Source of the DNA: Streptomyces qinglanensis | GTDB taxonomy: Bacteria > Actinomycetota > Actinomycetes > Streptomycetales > Streptomycetaceae | Length of the DNA stretch: 64,000 bases | Assembly: GCF_900111245.1 (NCBI RefSeq) | Contig: NZ_FOGO01000015.1 | Coordinates: 110,101-174,100, forward strand | Direction of reading: 5' to 3' | Part shown: piece after piece, positions 1 to 7,420 of the stretch | Layout: each line of letters opens with the position of its first letter | How positions within the stretch are numbered: position 1 is the stretch's first letter | The notes under the pieces: generated by a model | The model's input: only the letters and a program-made list of their open reading frames with translations | Databases searched by the model: none | What the model was told of the DNA's origin: nothing | Position numbers and translations under genes: made by a program

Positions 1-1
1 G

Positions 2-145
2 CATGTCCTGGGCTGGTATCCGGACACGGCGGCCGCCGAAACCGCGGAGAGCGTCCTGGCCCACGCCCGTGCCGTGCACGCCGGCGCCGCCGCGCTCAGC
101 CCCAGCTACGTCCACTGGCGCCGGCTGCGGCAGACGCCGACGTGA
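2..145 (+). CDS. C-terminal fragment of an unidentified protein
   Basis: An open frame enters from the left edge and stops with TGA at 143-145, giving 47 residues that begin HVLGWYPDTAAAETAES and end RRLRQTPT. Codon use is typical for the window (G/C in most third positions), so this is probably the real 3' end of a gene starting upstream. I do not recognise the family: the fragment is Ala-rich, likely helical, and has no motif. About 250 bases follow before the next start. Confidence 0.5.
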   Translation, partial: HVLGWYPDTAAAETAESVLAHARAVHAGAAALSPSYVHWRRLRQTPT

Positions 146-397
146 CACGGAGAGCCCGGGAGGCAGCCGTGCCGTCTCGGTGCGGAGGGCCGCTCCGGGA
201 GGAGGGGCGCCGCCATGACACGGCGGCCCGCACCAGGACGCGGTGCCGCCGCATCGCGGAAGCCCGCACCATGATGCGGGCGCCATAACGCCGTGGCAGG
301 GGGACAGATGAGAGGTCCGGACCAATGGCGGTCCGGTCTACGGTTTCGCCAACCCGCTCCCCGTCCCCGCCGGGAGCGCCCCACAGAGGAGAACTCC

Positions 398-1795
398 ATG
401 GCGAGACCCACGAGTTCCGGAAGCCTCCCACTCAGATCCCGCGCCGTGCGCCGGCAGGGTGCCGCCGCTGCCGCCGCCGTACTGGCCGTCGCGGGCCTGG
501 TACTGGCCGGACTGAGCGAGCCGTCCCCCGCCGCTGCCGCCGAGGGGCCCCGCGCGCCCGGCGGCAGCGGCAGGGGTGCGACCCCCGACCCCGACCTGGT
601 CCGGGCGATGAGCCGGGACCTCGGGCTGACCGCGTCCGAGGCCGAGACCCGGCTCGGCAACGAGGCAGCGGCGGCGGCCACGTCCCGCGCGCTGCGCAGC
701 GCCCTCGGCGACAGCTTCGCCGGGGCCCGTGTCAGCGGCCGGACAGCCGGGCGGCTGACGGTCGCGACCACGGATCCGGCGCAGCGGTCGCGCATCCGCG
801 AGGCGGGTGCCACCGCGCGGGTCGTCGCGCGGGACCTCGGCGCACTCGACCGGGTGCAGAAGGCGCTCGACCGCGCGGCAGCCCGTTCGGCGCCGAAGGG
901 CGTCCCCGTCTGGTACATCGACACCGTCCGCAACGACGTGGTCGTGGAGGCCCGCAGCACCTCGGCGGCGCACGCGCTGCTGAAGCGGGCCGGCGTGGAC
1001 CGGGACGCGGTGACGGTGCGCCGCACCACCGCCGAGCCCCGCCCGCTGGCCGACCTGCGCGGCGGCGACGCCTACTACATGAACGGCAGCGGCCGGTGCT
1101 CCATCGGCTTCTCCGTCACCCGCGGCGGCCAGGGCGGATTCGTGACGGCGGGCCACTGCGGCACCCCGGGTACCTCCACTTCCGGTTACAACCAGCAGGC
1201 CCAGGGCAGCTTCCAGGGCTCGACGTTCCCCGGCCGCGACTACGCCTGGGTCGCGGCGAACTCCTCCTGGACGCCGCGTCCGCTGGTCAACGGCTACGGC
1301 GGCGGTGAGGTGACGGTGGCCGGCTCCACCGAGGCACCGGTGGGGTCGTCGGTGTGCCGCTCCGGCTCGACCACCGGCTGGCACTGCGGCACCATCCAGC
1401 AGCGCAACACCAGCGTCACGTACCCGCAGGGCACCGTCTCCGGGGTGACGCGGACCACGGTGTGCGCGGAGCCGGGGGACTCGGGCGGCTCGTTCATCTC
1501 CGGCAGCCAGGCCCAGGGCATGACCTCGGGCGGCTCCGGCGACTGCACCTCGGGCGGCACCACGTTCTTCTACCCGGTCAACCCGGCGCTCCAGGCGTAC
1601 GGCCTCACCCTCGTGACCAGCGGCGGGGGCGGTCCGACCGACCCGCCCGACCAGGGGACCTGGGCCGCCGGCACCGCGTACCGGGTGGGTGACCAGGTCA
1701 CCTACAACGGAGGGACCTACCGCTGCGTCCAGGCCCACACCGCGCAGCCGGGCTGGAACCCGCAGGATGCGCCGTCCCTGTGGAGCCGGGTCTGA
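398..1795 (+). CDS. sprC: Secreted streptogrisin C-type serine protease with chitin-binding module
   Basis: This is a chymotrypsin-fold (S1, alpha-lytic type) protease made as a pre-pro-enzyme and exported. The ATG at 398 follows an AGAGGAG site; an upstream in-frame start at 293 has no such site. The N-terminus carries an Arg-rich then hydrophobic signal segment (residues about 10-45), followed by a pro-region acting as foldase. The catalytic triad is visible: His253 in TAGHCG, Asp281 in GRDYAW and Ser362 in GDSGGS. Paired cysteines flank the His and Ser. After a Gly/Pro linker, residues about 422-465 form an aromatic-rich carbohydrate-binding module of the family 5/12 type (WAAGTAYRVGD, ending LWSRV). 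The 465-residue length fits streptogrisin C. The gene is monocistronic with a strong terminator behind it. The exact symbol is by family resemblance. Confidence 0.9.
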   Translation: MARPTSSGSLPLRSRAVRRQGAAAAAAVLAVAGLVLAGLSEPSPAAAAEGPRAPGGSGRGATPDPDLVRAMSRDLGLTASEAETRLGNEAAAAATSRALRSALGDSFAGARVSGRTAGRLTVATTDPAQRSRIREAGATARVVARDLGALDRVQKALDRAAARSAPKGVPVWYIDTVRNDVVVEARSTSAAHALLKRAGVDRDAVTVRRTTAEPRPLADLRGGDAYYMNGSGRCSIGFSVTRGGQGGFVTAGHCGTPGTSTSGYNQQAQGSFQGSTFPGRDYAWVAANSSWTPRPLVNGYGGGEVTVAGSTEAPVGSSVCRSGSTTGWHCGTIQQRNTSVTYPQGTVSGVTRTTVCAEPGDSGGSFISGSQAQGMTSGGSGDCTSGGTTFFYPVNPALQAYGLTLVTSGGGGPTDPPDQGTWAAGTAYRVGDQVTYNGGTYRCVQAHTAQPGWNPQDAPSLWSRV

Positions 1796-1906
1796 ACCGA
1801 CCCGGAGCCGCGCCTGTTCCGACCGCGAGTCCGTCCGGCTCCTGCTCGCGGTGCCGGCCGGCGGCCCCGCCACCGGCGGGACCCGCAGGGCCGCCGGCCA
1901 CTCCCC

Positions 1907-1945
1907 GGGGTCCCGCCGGGCGCCACGCGCGCCCGGCGGGACCCC
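1907..1945 (+). terminator. Strong hairpin after the serine protease
   Basis: A perfect 16-bp inverted repeat (arms 1907-1922 and 1930-1945, loop 1923-1929) lies about 110 bases past the protease stop. There is no long T tract, as is usual in this lineage. Confidence 0.75.
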
Positions 1946-2024
1946 GCTCCCGTACTGCTCCGACCCCCGGCGGCAGAATTGGGCGGTGTACGGGAGAGAC
2001 GAGCTCGGGTGAGAGGGGCAGCAC

Positions 2025-2618
2025 GTGCCGGCGGAAGGCGCACCCGGCGAAAGAGCCGACGGGGGAAGAGCCGACGGAGCGGGAGCGGCGGGGGAGAACG
2101 GCTGGACGGCGGGGGAGGATGTCGTCGCGCGGGTCCTGGGGCAGTGGCGGCAGGTGCTGCCCGACCTGGACACCGAGCCGATCGGGGTGATCGGCCGGCT
2201 CACCCGGTGTGCGGCGCTGCTGCGGCAGTCGTCCGACGCACCGCTGGCCCGGGAGGGCTTCTCGCGGCCCGAGTTCGACATCCTCAGCGCCCTGCGCCGC
2301 GAGGACCGGGATCTGACCCCCGGGCGGCTGGCGCGGGAGACCTATGCCTCGGGGACGGCGGTCACCAAGAGGGTCCGCACTCTGGAGGAGCGGGGCCTGG
2401 TCGAGCGGCGTCCGGACGCGCGGGACCGCCGGGTGGCGCATCTGTCACTGACCGCGCAGGGGCGCGAGCTGGTGGACCGGATCCTGCCGGAGCAGGTGGC
2501 GTACGAGCGGTCGCTGCTCGCCGGCCTCGGCGAGGAGGAGCGCGACGGGCTCGCCCGGACACTGGGCGAACTGCTGCGGCTGCTGGAGAGCCGCGAGGAG
2601 GCGGGCACCCGGCGCTGA
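2025..2618 (+). CDS. MarR-family transcriptional regulator
   Basis: A winged-helix DNA-binding repressor of the MarR type, probably acting as a dimer that responds to a small phenolic or other ligand. The 197-residue protein has a disordered Gly/Glu-rich start of about 30 residues and then the MarR core: FSRPEFDILSAL, the recognition helix ETYASGTAVTKRVRTLEERGLVER, and the wing RRPDARDRRVAHLSLTAQG. GTG at 2025 is chosen because GAGAGGGG lies just upstream. It stands alone between the protease and a repeat-rich intergenic region, so its target cannot be read from context. Its stop codon is inside the first copy of a short tandem repeat. Confidence 0.85.
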   Translation: MPAEGAPGERADGGRADGAGAAGENGWTAGEDVVARVLGQWRQVLPDLDTEPIGVIGRLTRCAALLRQSSDAPLAREGFSRPEFDILSALRREDRDLTPGRLARETYASGTAVTKRVRTLEERGLVERRPDARDRRVAHLSLTAQGRELVDRILPEQVAYERSLLAGLGEEERDGLARTLGELLRLLESREEAGTRR

Positions 2619-2677
2619 GAGCGGCGTTCCGGCGGGCACCCGGCGCTGAGCGGCATTGCGGCAGCACCCGGCGCTGA
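2605..2677. repeat. Three-copy tandem repeat starting in the marR stop codon
   Basis: The 14-base core GCACCCGGCGCTGA occurs at 2605-2618, 2636-2649 and 2664-2677 (periods 31 and 28). The first copy encodes the last residues and TGA stop of the MarR gene; the others are non-coding. Confidence 0.8.
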
Positions 2678-2722
2678 ACCGTCGGCGGGCGCAGGCCCGG
2701 CGCACCGCGGTCGCGGGGTGAG

Positions 2723-2770
2723 GCGTACCCGCGGGCACGCGTACCCGCGGGCTCGCGTACCCGCGGTCGC
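2723..2770. repeat. 16-bp tandem repeat, three copies
   Basis: The unit GCGTACCCGCGGGCWC repeats at 2723-2738, 2739-2754 and, less exactly, 2755-2770. Degenerate pieces continue to about 2815, just before the DUF2277 stop. No gene is seen between 2619 and 2821. Confidence 0.75.
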
Positions 2771-2821
2771 GGGCTCAGGCGCACCTGCGGTCGCGGGGTC
2801 ACACGTACCCGCGCCCGGGGC

Positions 2822-3034
2822 TCACCCGGAGCCCTTGACCACCAGGCTCTCCAGGAGGTCCTCGGTCGCTGCGGTGATCCGCTCGACGGCCTGGTCGAAG
2901 GCGGCCTGGTTGTGCGCTGCCGGGGCCCGGAATCCGGACACCTTGCGGACGTACTGGAGTGCGGCCGCGTGCACGTCCTGCTCGGTGACGGCCTCGGCGT
3001 AGGGCGGACGCAGGGTCCGAATGCTTCTGCACAT
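2822..3034 (-). CDS. DUF2277 small protein
   Basis: A 70-residue protein that starts MCRSIRTLRPPY and contains AALQYVRKVSGFRAP, the signature of the DUF2277 family common in actinomycetes. No function is known. A longer frame extends upstream to 3490 on this strand, but it only mirrors the cNMP-binding gene; the conserved family start is the ATG at 3034. It is transcribed divergently from the cNMP-binding protein at 3150 with about 115 bases between. Confidence 0.85.
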   Translation of the reverse strand: MCRSIRTLRPPYAEAVTEQDVHAAALQYVRKVSGFRAPAAHNQAAFDQAVERITAATEDLLESLVVKGSG

Positions 3035-3149
3035 ACTGCCGACGGTACGTCGCGTCTCTCCCGGCTCGCCTGTTCGAGTGAGGAGAGGTACCGTGAAAAG
3101 GCCGTGACGTGGGAATACGTCGCTCCGTTCCCGGAAGGGAGGGCGGGCC

Positions 3150-3620
3150 ATGCAGACCACGACGGGACTGCTCGGCGAGCTGACACCCGAGCAGCGAGAG
3201 CGGGTGCGCTCCCTGGGGTCGGAAGTGCACTTCGACGCCGGGGAACGGATCTTCGAGGAGGGCTCGAGAGCCGACCGGTTCTGGATACTGCACACCGGCT
3301 CGGCGACGCTGGCCATGCACATCCCGGGACACCGTGACGTGGCCATCGACCACGTCCGGCACGGGGAGTTGCTCGGCTGGTCCTGGATGTTCCAGCCGTA
3401 TGTGTGGTCGCTCGCTGCCCAGGCGGACAGTCCCGTCCGCGCCCTGGAGTTCGACGCCCTCACGGTCCGGGTGCTGTGCGACGAGGACACGGCGCTGGGC
3501 CTGGCGATGACCAGGTCCGTGGCGGCGGTGATGGCGGACAGGCTGCAGCGCTGCCGTGCCCGGCTGGTGGACCTGTTCGGGCCCTACGCGCCGCACGACG
3601 CCGCCACCGACCCGATCTGA
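3150..3620 (+). CDS. Single cyclic-nucleotide-binding domain protein
   Basis: A 156-residue protein that is essentially one cNMP-binding beta-barrel of the Crp/Fnr type: FDAGERIFEEGSRADRFWILHTGSATL, then HVRHGELLGWSWMF in the phosphate-cassette position, then the C-helix (LAMTRSVAAVMADRLQRCRARLVDLF). There is no helix-turn-helix, so it is not a classical Crp regulator. It may be a stand-alone sensor or partner protein. GGAAGGGAGG precedes the ATG. Ligand and target are unknown. Confidence 0.8.
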   Translation: MQTTTGLLGELTPEQRERVRSLGSEVHFDAGERIFEEGSRADRFWILHTGSATLAMHIPGHRDVAIDHVRHGELLGWSWMFQPYVWSLAAQADSPVRALEFDALTVRVLCDEDTALGLAMTRSVAAVMADRLQRCRARLVDLFGPYAPHDAATDPI

Positions 3621-3661
3621 ACCCGGCGCCGCGCGGCGCAGCCGTCGGGGCCCGGCGCCGG

Positions 3662-4795
3662 CTAGCCGATGTCCTGCCCCGGCACCGGTACCGCGTCCGC
3701 GCCACCCGCGAGCGCACCCGCGCCCGCGGGGACGGCCGTGCCCTCGGCCGCCGGGGAGTCCCAGCCCGTCGGGTGCGGGGTGATCCGGCCCGACATCATC
3801 GCGGCGAGCCCGTTGACCGCGCACAGTTCCGGTTCCTCCGCCACCTGCACGGCCATCCCGGTGTGTTCCCGTAGCTGTTCGGCGAGCCCCGGCAGCAGCG
3901 CGGTGCCGCCCGCCAGCACCATGCCGTGCTCGGCGAGGTCGGCCACCAGGTCGGGCGGGCAGCGGTGCAGCACGATCCGGATGGTGTCCAGGAGGCCGGT
4001 GAGCGGGGTCTGGATGGCACCGCGCACCTCCTCCGGGTCGATGGTGACGGTGCGGGCCAGGCCCGAGACCACGTCCCGGCCCTGTACCTCGATGGTTCCG
4101 GTGTAGACGCCGGTGCCGACGCCGCCGCTGCCGAGCAGGGCCAGGTGGAGCGGGCGGACGTCCTGGCTGGGCAGCAGCAGTTCGTGCCGGTTGCGCAGGT
4201 ACTGCACCACGGAGTGGTGGATGGTGTCCCCGCCCAGGCCGACCGTGCCCGCCGCCACGATGGCGCCCAGCGAGACCACCGCGATCTGGGTGCTGGTCGT
4301 CCCGCACAGCAGCACCATCGCCCCTTCGGGGTGGACGACCGGCAGTCCGGATCCGATCGCCGCGGCGATCGGGGCCTCCACCAGTTCGACGTGGCGCGCC
4401 CCCACTCCGGAGAGGGTCTCGACGGCGGCGCGGCGGGTCAGGGGGTCGGCGTCGTGCGGGACGGTGACCACGGCCCGCTGCATCGTCCGGCGCCGTCTGA
4501 GGCGGGGCAGCTTCTCGCCGATGAGGGTGCGCACCATCCGCCGGGCCATCTCGATGTCCACCACGTGGCCGTTGGCGATCGGCCGGATGACCTCGATGTG
4601 CTGCGGTGTGCGTCCGGCCATGCGCTCCGCCGCCTGGCCGACCGCGATCAGGCTGCCGGAGTAGGTGTTCACCGCGACGGCCGACGGCTGGTCGACGATG
4701 AGCCCCGCACCCTTCGCGTACACACGGGTCCTGGCCGCCCCCAGGTCGACGGCGACGGAGCAGCGGGTCAGAGACTCGAGGGTGGAGCAGCTCAT
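3662..4795 (-). CDS. MreB/Mbl-like actin-fold protein, divergent
   Basis: A 377-residue actin/Hsp70-fold protein of the MreB class, normally membrane-associated filaments guiding wall or spore-coat synthesis. Recognisable parts are phosphate-1 (VAVDLGAARTRVYAKG, Asp17), the connect region (AAAIGSGLPV), GGDTIHHSVVQYLR, and the adenosine motif VLAGGTALLPGLAEQL. The phosphate-2 loop reads LLCGTTSTQIAVVSLG instead of the usual DIGGGTTD pattern, and phosphate-1 has Ala for Thr, so nucleotide hydrolysis may be weak. The C-terminus is a Gly/Ala/Pro-rich tail of about 30 residues. It is isolated from mreC/mreD, as expected for an extra paralog rather than the main mreB. GGAAGGA lies 10 bases before the ATG. 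Confidence 0.8.
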   Translation of the reverse strand: MSCSTLESLTRCSVAVDLGAARTRVYAKGAGLIVDQPSAVAVNTYSGSLIAVGQAAERMAGRTPQHIEVIRPIANGHVVDIEMARRMVRTLIGEKLPRLRRRRTMQRAVVTVPHDADPLTRRAAVETLSGVGARHVELVEAPIAAAIGSGLPVVHPEGAMVLLCGTTSTQIAVVSLGAIVAAGTVGLGGDTIHHSVVQYLRNRHELLLPSQDVRPLHLALLGSGGVGTGVYTGTIEVQGRDVVSGLARTVTIDPEEVRGAIQTPLTGLLDTIRIVLHRCPPDLVADLAEHGMVLAGGTALLPGLAEQLREHTGMAVQVAEEPELCAVNGLAAMMSGRITPHPTGWDSPAAEGTAVPAGAGALAGGADAVPVPGQDIG

Positions 4796-5037
4796 GGCGC
4801 TCGTGTCCTTCCGGCAGGCTGGCGTGTACCAGTGGACCGCCGCGGGACGGAGCCGTGGGACGGTCCACGGCTCAGCCTGTGCCCCCGCGTGCGCTCACGC
4901 CTGCCGAGCGCGTCCGCGGGGGTGACACCGGTCGGCCCGCCGCCCGCGTCCGGGTGTGCTCCGGTGCTTCCGGGGCCCGGCGGCGTCCGCGGTCCGCGCC
5001 TCCCCGAGGGGGCGCGGGTGCGGGCCTCCGCGGCCGC

Positions 5038-6990
5038 TCACCTGTGCGGCACCGCCTCCGGGGTCCCGGCGGCGTCCGCACGCGCCTCCGCGGCCTGCGC
5101 CTCCGCGGTCTGCGCCTCCGCGGGGTGCTCGCCCGCGAGGAACTGCGTGCGGTGGAGCTCCTCGTAGCGGCCGCCCGCGGCCAGCAGCTCCTCGTGGGTG
5201 CCCTGCTCGACGATCCGGCCCTCCTCCAGGACGAGGATCCGGTCGGCGGCCCGCACGGTGGACAGCCGGTGGGCGATGACGAGGGAGGTGCGGCCCTGCA
5301 GTGCCTCGACGAGCGCTTCCTGCACGGCGGCCTCGGAGGTGGAGTCCAGGTGGGCCGTCGCCTCGTCCAGCAGGACGAGGCGGGGCCGGGCGAGCAGCAG
5401 CCGGGCGATGGTCAGCCGCTGCCGCTCGCCGCCGGAGAGCCGGTAGCCGCGTTCCCCGACGAGGGTGTCCAGCCCGTCCGGCAGGGAGGCGACCAGCCCG
5501 TCGAGGCGGGCCCGGCGCAGCGCGGACCACAGCTCTTCGTCGGTGGCTTCGGGCCGGGGCAGCAGCAGGTTGGCGCGGATGGTGTCGTGGAAGAGGTGCC
5601 CGTCCTGGGTGACCATGCCGAGGGTCTGCCGGATCGTGGCGGCGCTCAGGTCGCGCACGTCCGTCCCGCCGAGCCGGACGGCGCCGCCGTCCACGTCGTA
5701 GAGGCGCGGGAGCAGCGAGGCGAGGGTGGATTTGCCCGCGCCCGAGGAGCCCACGAGGGCGACCATCTGTCCTGGTTCGGCGCGGAAGGAGATGCCGTGC
5801 AGCACCTCCTCGCCGCCCCGGGTGTCGAGCGTGGCGACCTCCTCCAGGGACGCGAGGGAGACCTTGTCGGGGGAGGGGTAGCTGAAGTGGACGTCGTCGA
5901 ACTCGACGGAGACGGGACCGGCGGGCACCTCTTCCGCGTCCGGTTTCTCCTCGATCAGCGGTTCGAGGTCGAGGACTTCGAAGACCCGCTGGAAGCTGAC
6001 CAGGGCGCTCATGACTGCGACCCGGGCGCTGGCCAGCGCGGTCAGCGGGGCGTAGAGGCGGGTGAGCAGCAGTGCGAGGGAGACCACGGCGCCCGGCTCC
6101 AGGCTGCCGCGCAGCGCGTAGTAGCCGCCGAGCCCGTAGACGAGGGCCAGTGCCAGGGCCGCCACCAGGGTCAGTGCGGTGAAGAAGACCTCCTGCACCA
6201 TGGCGGTGCGCACCCCGATGGCGCGTACCCGGTCGGCGCGGGCGGCGAATTCCTCGGACTCCTCGCGGGGCCGTCCGAACAGCTTGACCAGGGTGGCGCC
6301 GGGCGCGGAGAAGCGCTCGGTCATCTGGGTGCTCATCCGCGCGTTGTGGTCGGCCCGCTCCCGCTCCAGCCGGGCGAGCCGGGCGCCCATCCGCCGCGCC
6401 GGGAGGACGAACAGCGGCAGCAGCACCAGTGCGAGCAGGGTGATCCGCCAGGACAGGTTGAACATCACCACCAGGGTCAGCAGCAGGGTGACGACGTTGC
6501 TGAAGACCTGCGAGAGGGTGGAGGAGAAGGCACGCTGGGCGCCGATGACGTCGTTGTTGAGGCGGCTCACCAGGGCGCCGGTACGGGTGCGGGTGAAGAA
6601 GGCCACCGGCATCCGCTGCACATGGTCGTAGACGGCGGTACGCAGATCGAGGATGAGTCCCTCCCCGACACGCGCGGACAGCCAGCGGGTCAGAAGGCCG
6701 ACGCCCGCCTCCGCCAGGGCGATGGCCGCGATCAGCCCGGCCAGTCCCAGCACGGTACCGGCGGCGGCCTGGTGGTCGATCGCGGTCACCACCCGGCCCG
6801 CGAGCAGCGGGGTGGCCACCGTGAGCACCGCGAGCACGCTGCTGAGCAGCATGAACGCGAGCATTCTGCGGTGGTGGCGGTGTGCGAAGCGGACGATGCG
6901 GCCGATCGCGGCCGCGGAGAAGGGGTGCTGGTCCTGGTGGGCCTGGCGTGCGTTGTAGAGCGCCTGCCAGGCCGTCATCTCCATGCTCAT
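5038..6990 (-). CDS. ABC exporter, fused permease and ATPase
   Basis: A 650-residue half-transporter of the multidrug/lipid exporter type (ABC type IV), working as a dimer in the membrane. Residues about 40-320 hold six membrane helices with the EAA-like cytoplasmic loop around DLRTAVYDHVQRMPVAFF. The nucleotide-binding domain has Walker A GSSGAGKST (Lys420), Q-loop VTQDGHLF, signature LSGGERQR, Walker B RLVLLDEATAHLD and switch IAHRLST. A low-complexity Ala/Glu tail ends the protein. No partner half-transporter is adjacent, so a homodimer is likely. The promoter just upstream has a MerR-type spacer and would give a leaderless transcript. The substrate cannot be read from the sequence. Confidence 0.9.
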   Translation of the reverse strand: MSMEMTAWQALYNARQAHQDQHPFSAAAIGRIVRFAHRHHRRMLAFMLLSSVLAVLTVATPLLAGRVVTAIDHQAAAGTVLGLAGLIAAIALAEAGVGLLTRWLSARVGEGLILDLRTAVYDHVQRMPVAFFTRTRTGALVSRLNNDVIGAQRAFSSTLSQVFSNVVTLLLTLVVMFNLSWRITLLALVLLPLFVLPARRMGARLARLERERADHNARMSTQMTERFSAPGATLVKLFGRPREESEEFAARADRVRAIGVRTAMVQEVFFTALTLVAALALALVYGLGGYYALRGSLEPGAVVSLALLLTRLYAPLTALASARVAVMSALVSFQRVFEVLDLEPLIEEKPDAEEVPAGPVSVEFDDVHFSYPSPDKVSLASLEEVATLDTRGGEEVLHGISFRAEPGQMVALVGSSGAGKSTLASLLPRLYDVDGGAVRLGGTDVRDLSAATIRQTLGMVTQDGHLFHDTIRANLLLPRPEATDEELWSALRRARLDGLVASLPDGLDTLVGERGYRLSGGERQRLTIARLLLARPRLVLLDEATAHLDSTSEAAVQEALVEALQGRTSLVIAHRLSTVRAADRILVLEEGRIVEQGTHEELLAAGGRYEELHRTQFLAGEHPAEAQTAEAQAAEARADAAGTPEAVPHR

Positions 6991-6996
6991 GGCGTG

Positions 6997-7027
6997 ACGC
7001 TAGAACTTGAAGCTAAGTTCAAGTCAA
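6997..7027 (-). promoter_or_regulatory. MerR-type promoter with operator dyad for the ABC exporter
   Basis: Reading the minus strand, -35 TTGACT (7027-7022) and -10 TAGCGT (7002-6997) are separated by 19 bases, the overlong spacer typical of MerR-activated promoters. The spacer contains the inverted repeat ACTTGAA-N6-TTCAAGT (7005-7024). Predicted +1 falls on the A of the ATG at 6990, so the mRNA would be leaderless. No merR gene is adjacent. Confidence 0.7.
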
Positions 7028-7180
7028 GGGTCTGACCGGAGGTGACGGCCTTGCGACCCGTGGTCGTGCACGTGCATCAGCACATGCATCAGTACGTGAA
7101 CGAAGTTATGATCCCGGGAAGTTGGCAGTTCACGGCTGCGCGACCCGGTCCTGCACATTCGACCACCTCAGGAGTTCCAA

Positions 7181-7420
7181 GTGCCCGAAGCGTTCAACGG
7201 CATGGCCGCCAGGGACCTCCAGGGGGTCGTGTGGAGAAAGAGCCGCTTCAGCAACTCGCAGGGAGCCTGCGTGGAGTTCGCCAAGCTGCCCAACGGGGAG
7301 ATCGCCATGCGCAATTCGCGCTTCCCCGACGGGCCCGCGCTCGTCTACACGTCCGCCGAACTGGAGGCGATGATCCTCGGCGTCAAGGACGGTGAGTTCG
7401 ACGACCTGACAGCCCGCTGA
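7181..7420 (+). CDS. DUF397 (BldB-like) small protein
   Basis: A 79-residue DUF397 protein: VVWRKSRFSNSQGACVEFAKLPNGEIAMRNSRFPDGPALVYTSAELEAMILGVKDGEFDDL. Such proteins are made in Streptomyces regulatory trios with an XRE/DUF5753 DNA-binding protein and an anti-sigma-like ATPase (whiJ-, bldB- and abaA-type gene sets) that affect development and antibiotic production. GTG at 7181 follows AGGAG by seven bases. Its 3' end overlaps the convergent ATPase gene by 38 bases. Confidence 0.85.
   Translation: MPEAFNGMAARDLQGVVWRKSRFSNSQGACVEFAKLPNGEIAMRNSRFPDGPALVYTSAELEAMILGVKDGEFDDLTAR

Noticed and set aside
338..2281. Long minus-strand frame opposite the serine protease and MarR genes.
   Set aside because: It is a high-GC mirror frame: low-complexity, with no family motif, and it lies antisense to a clear protease.
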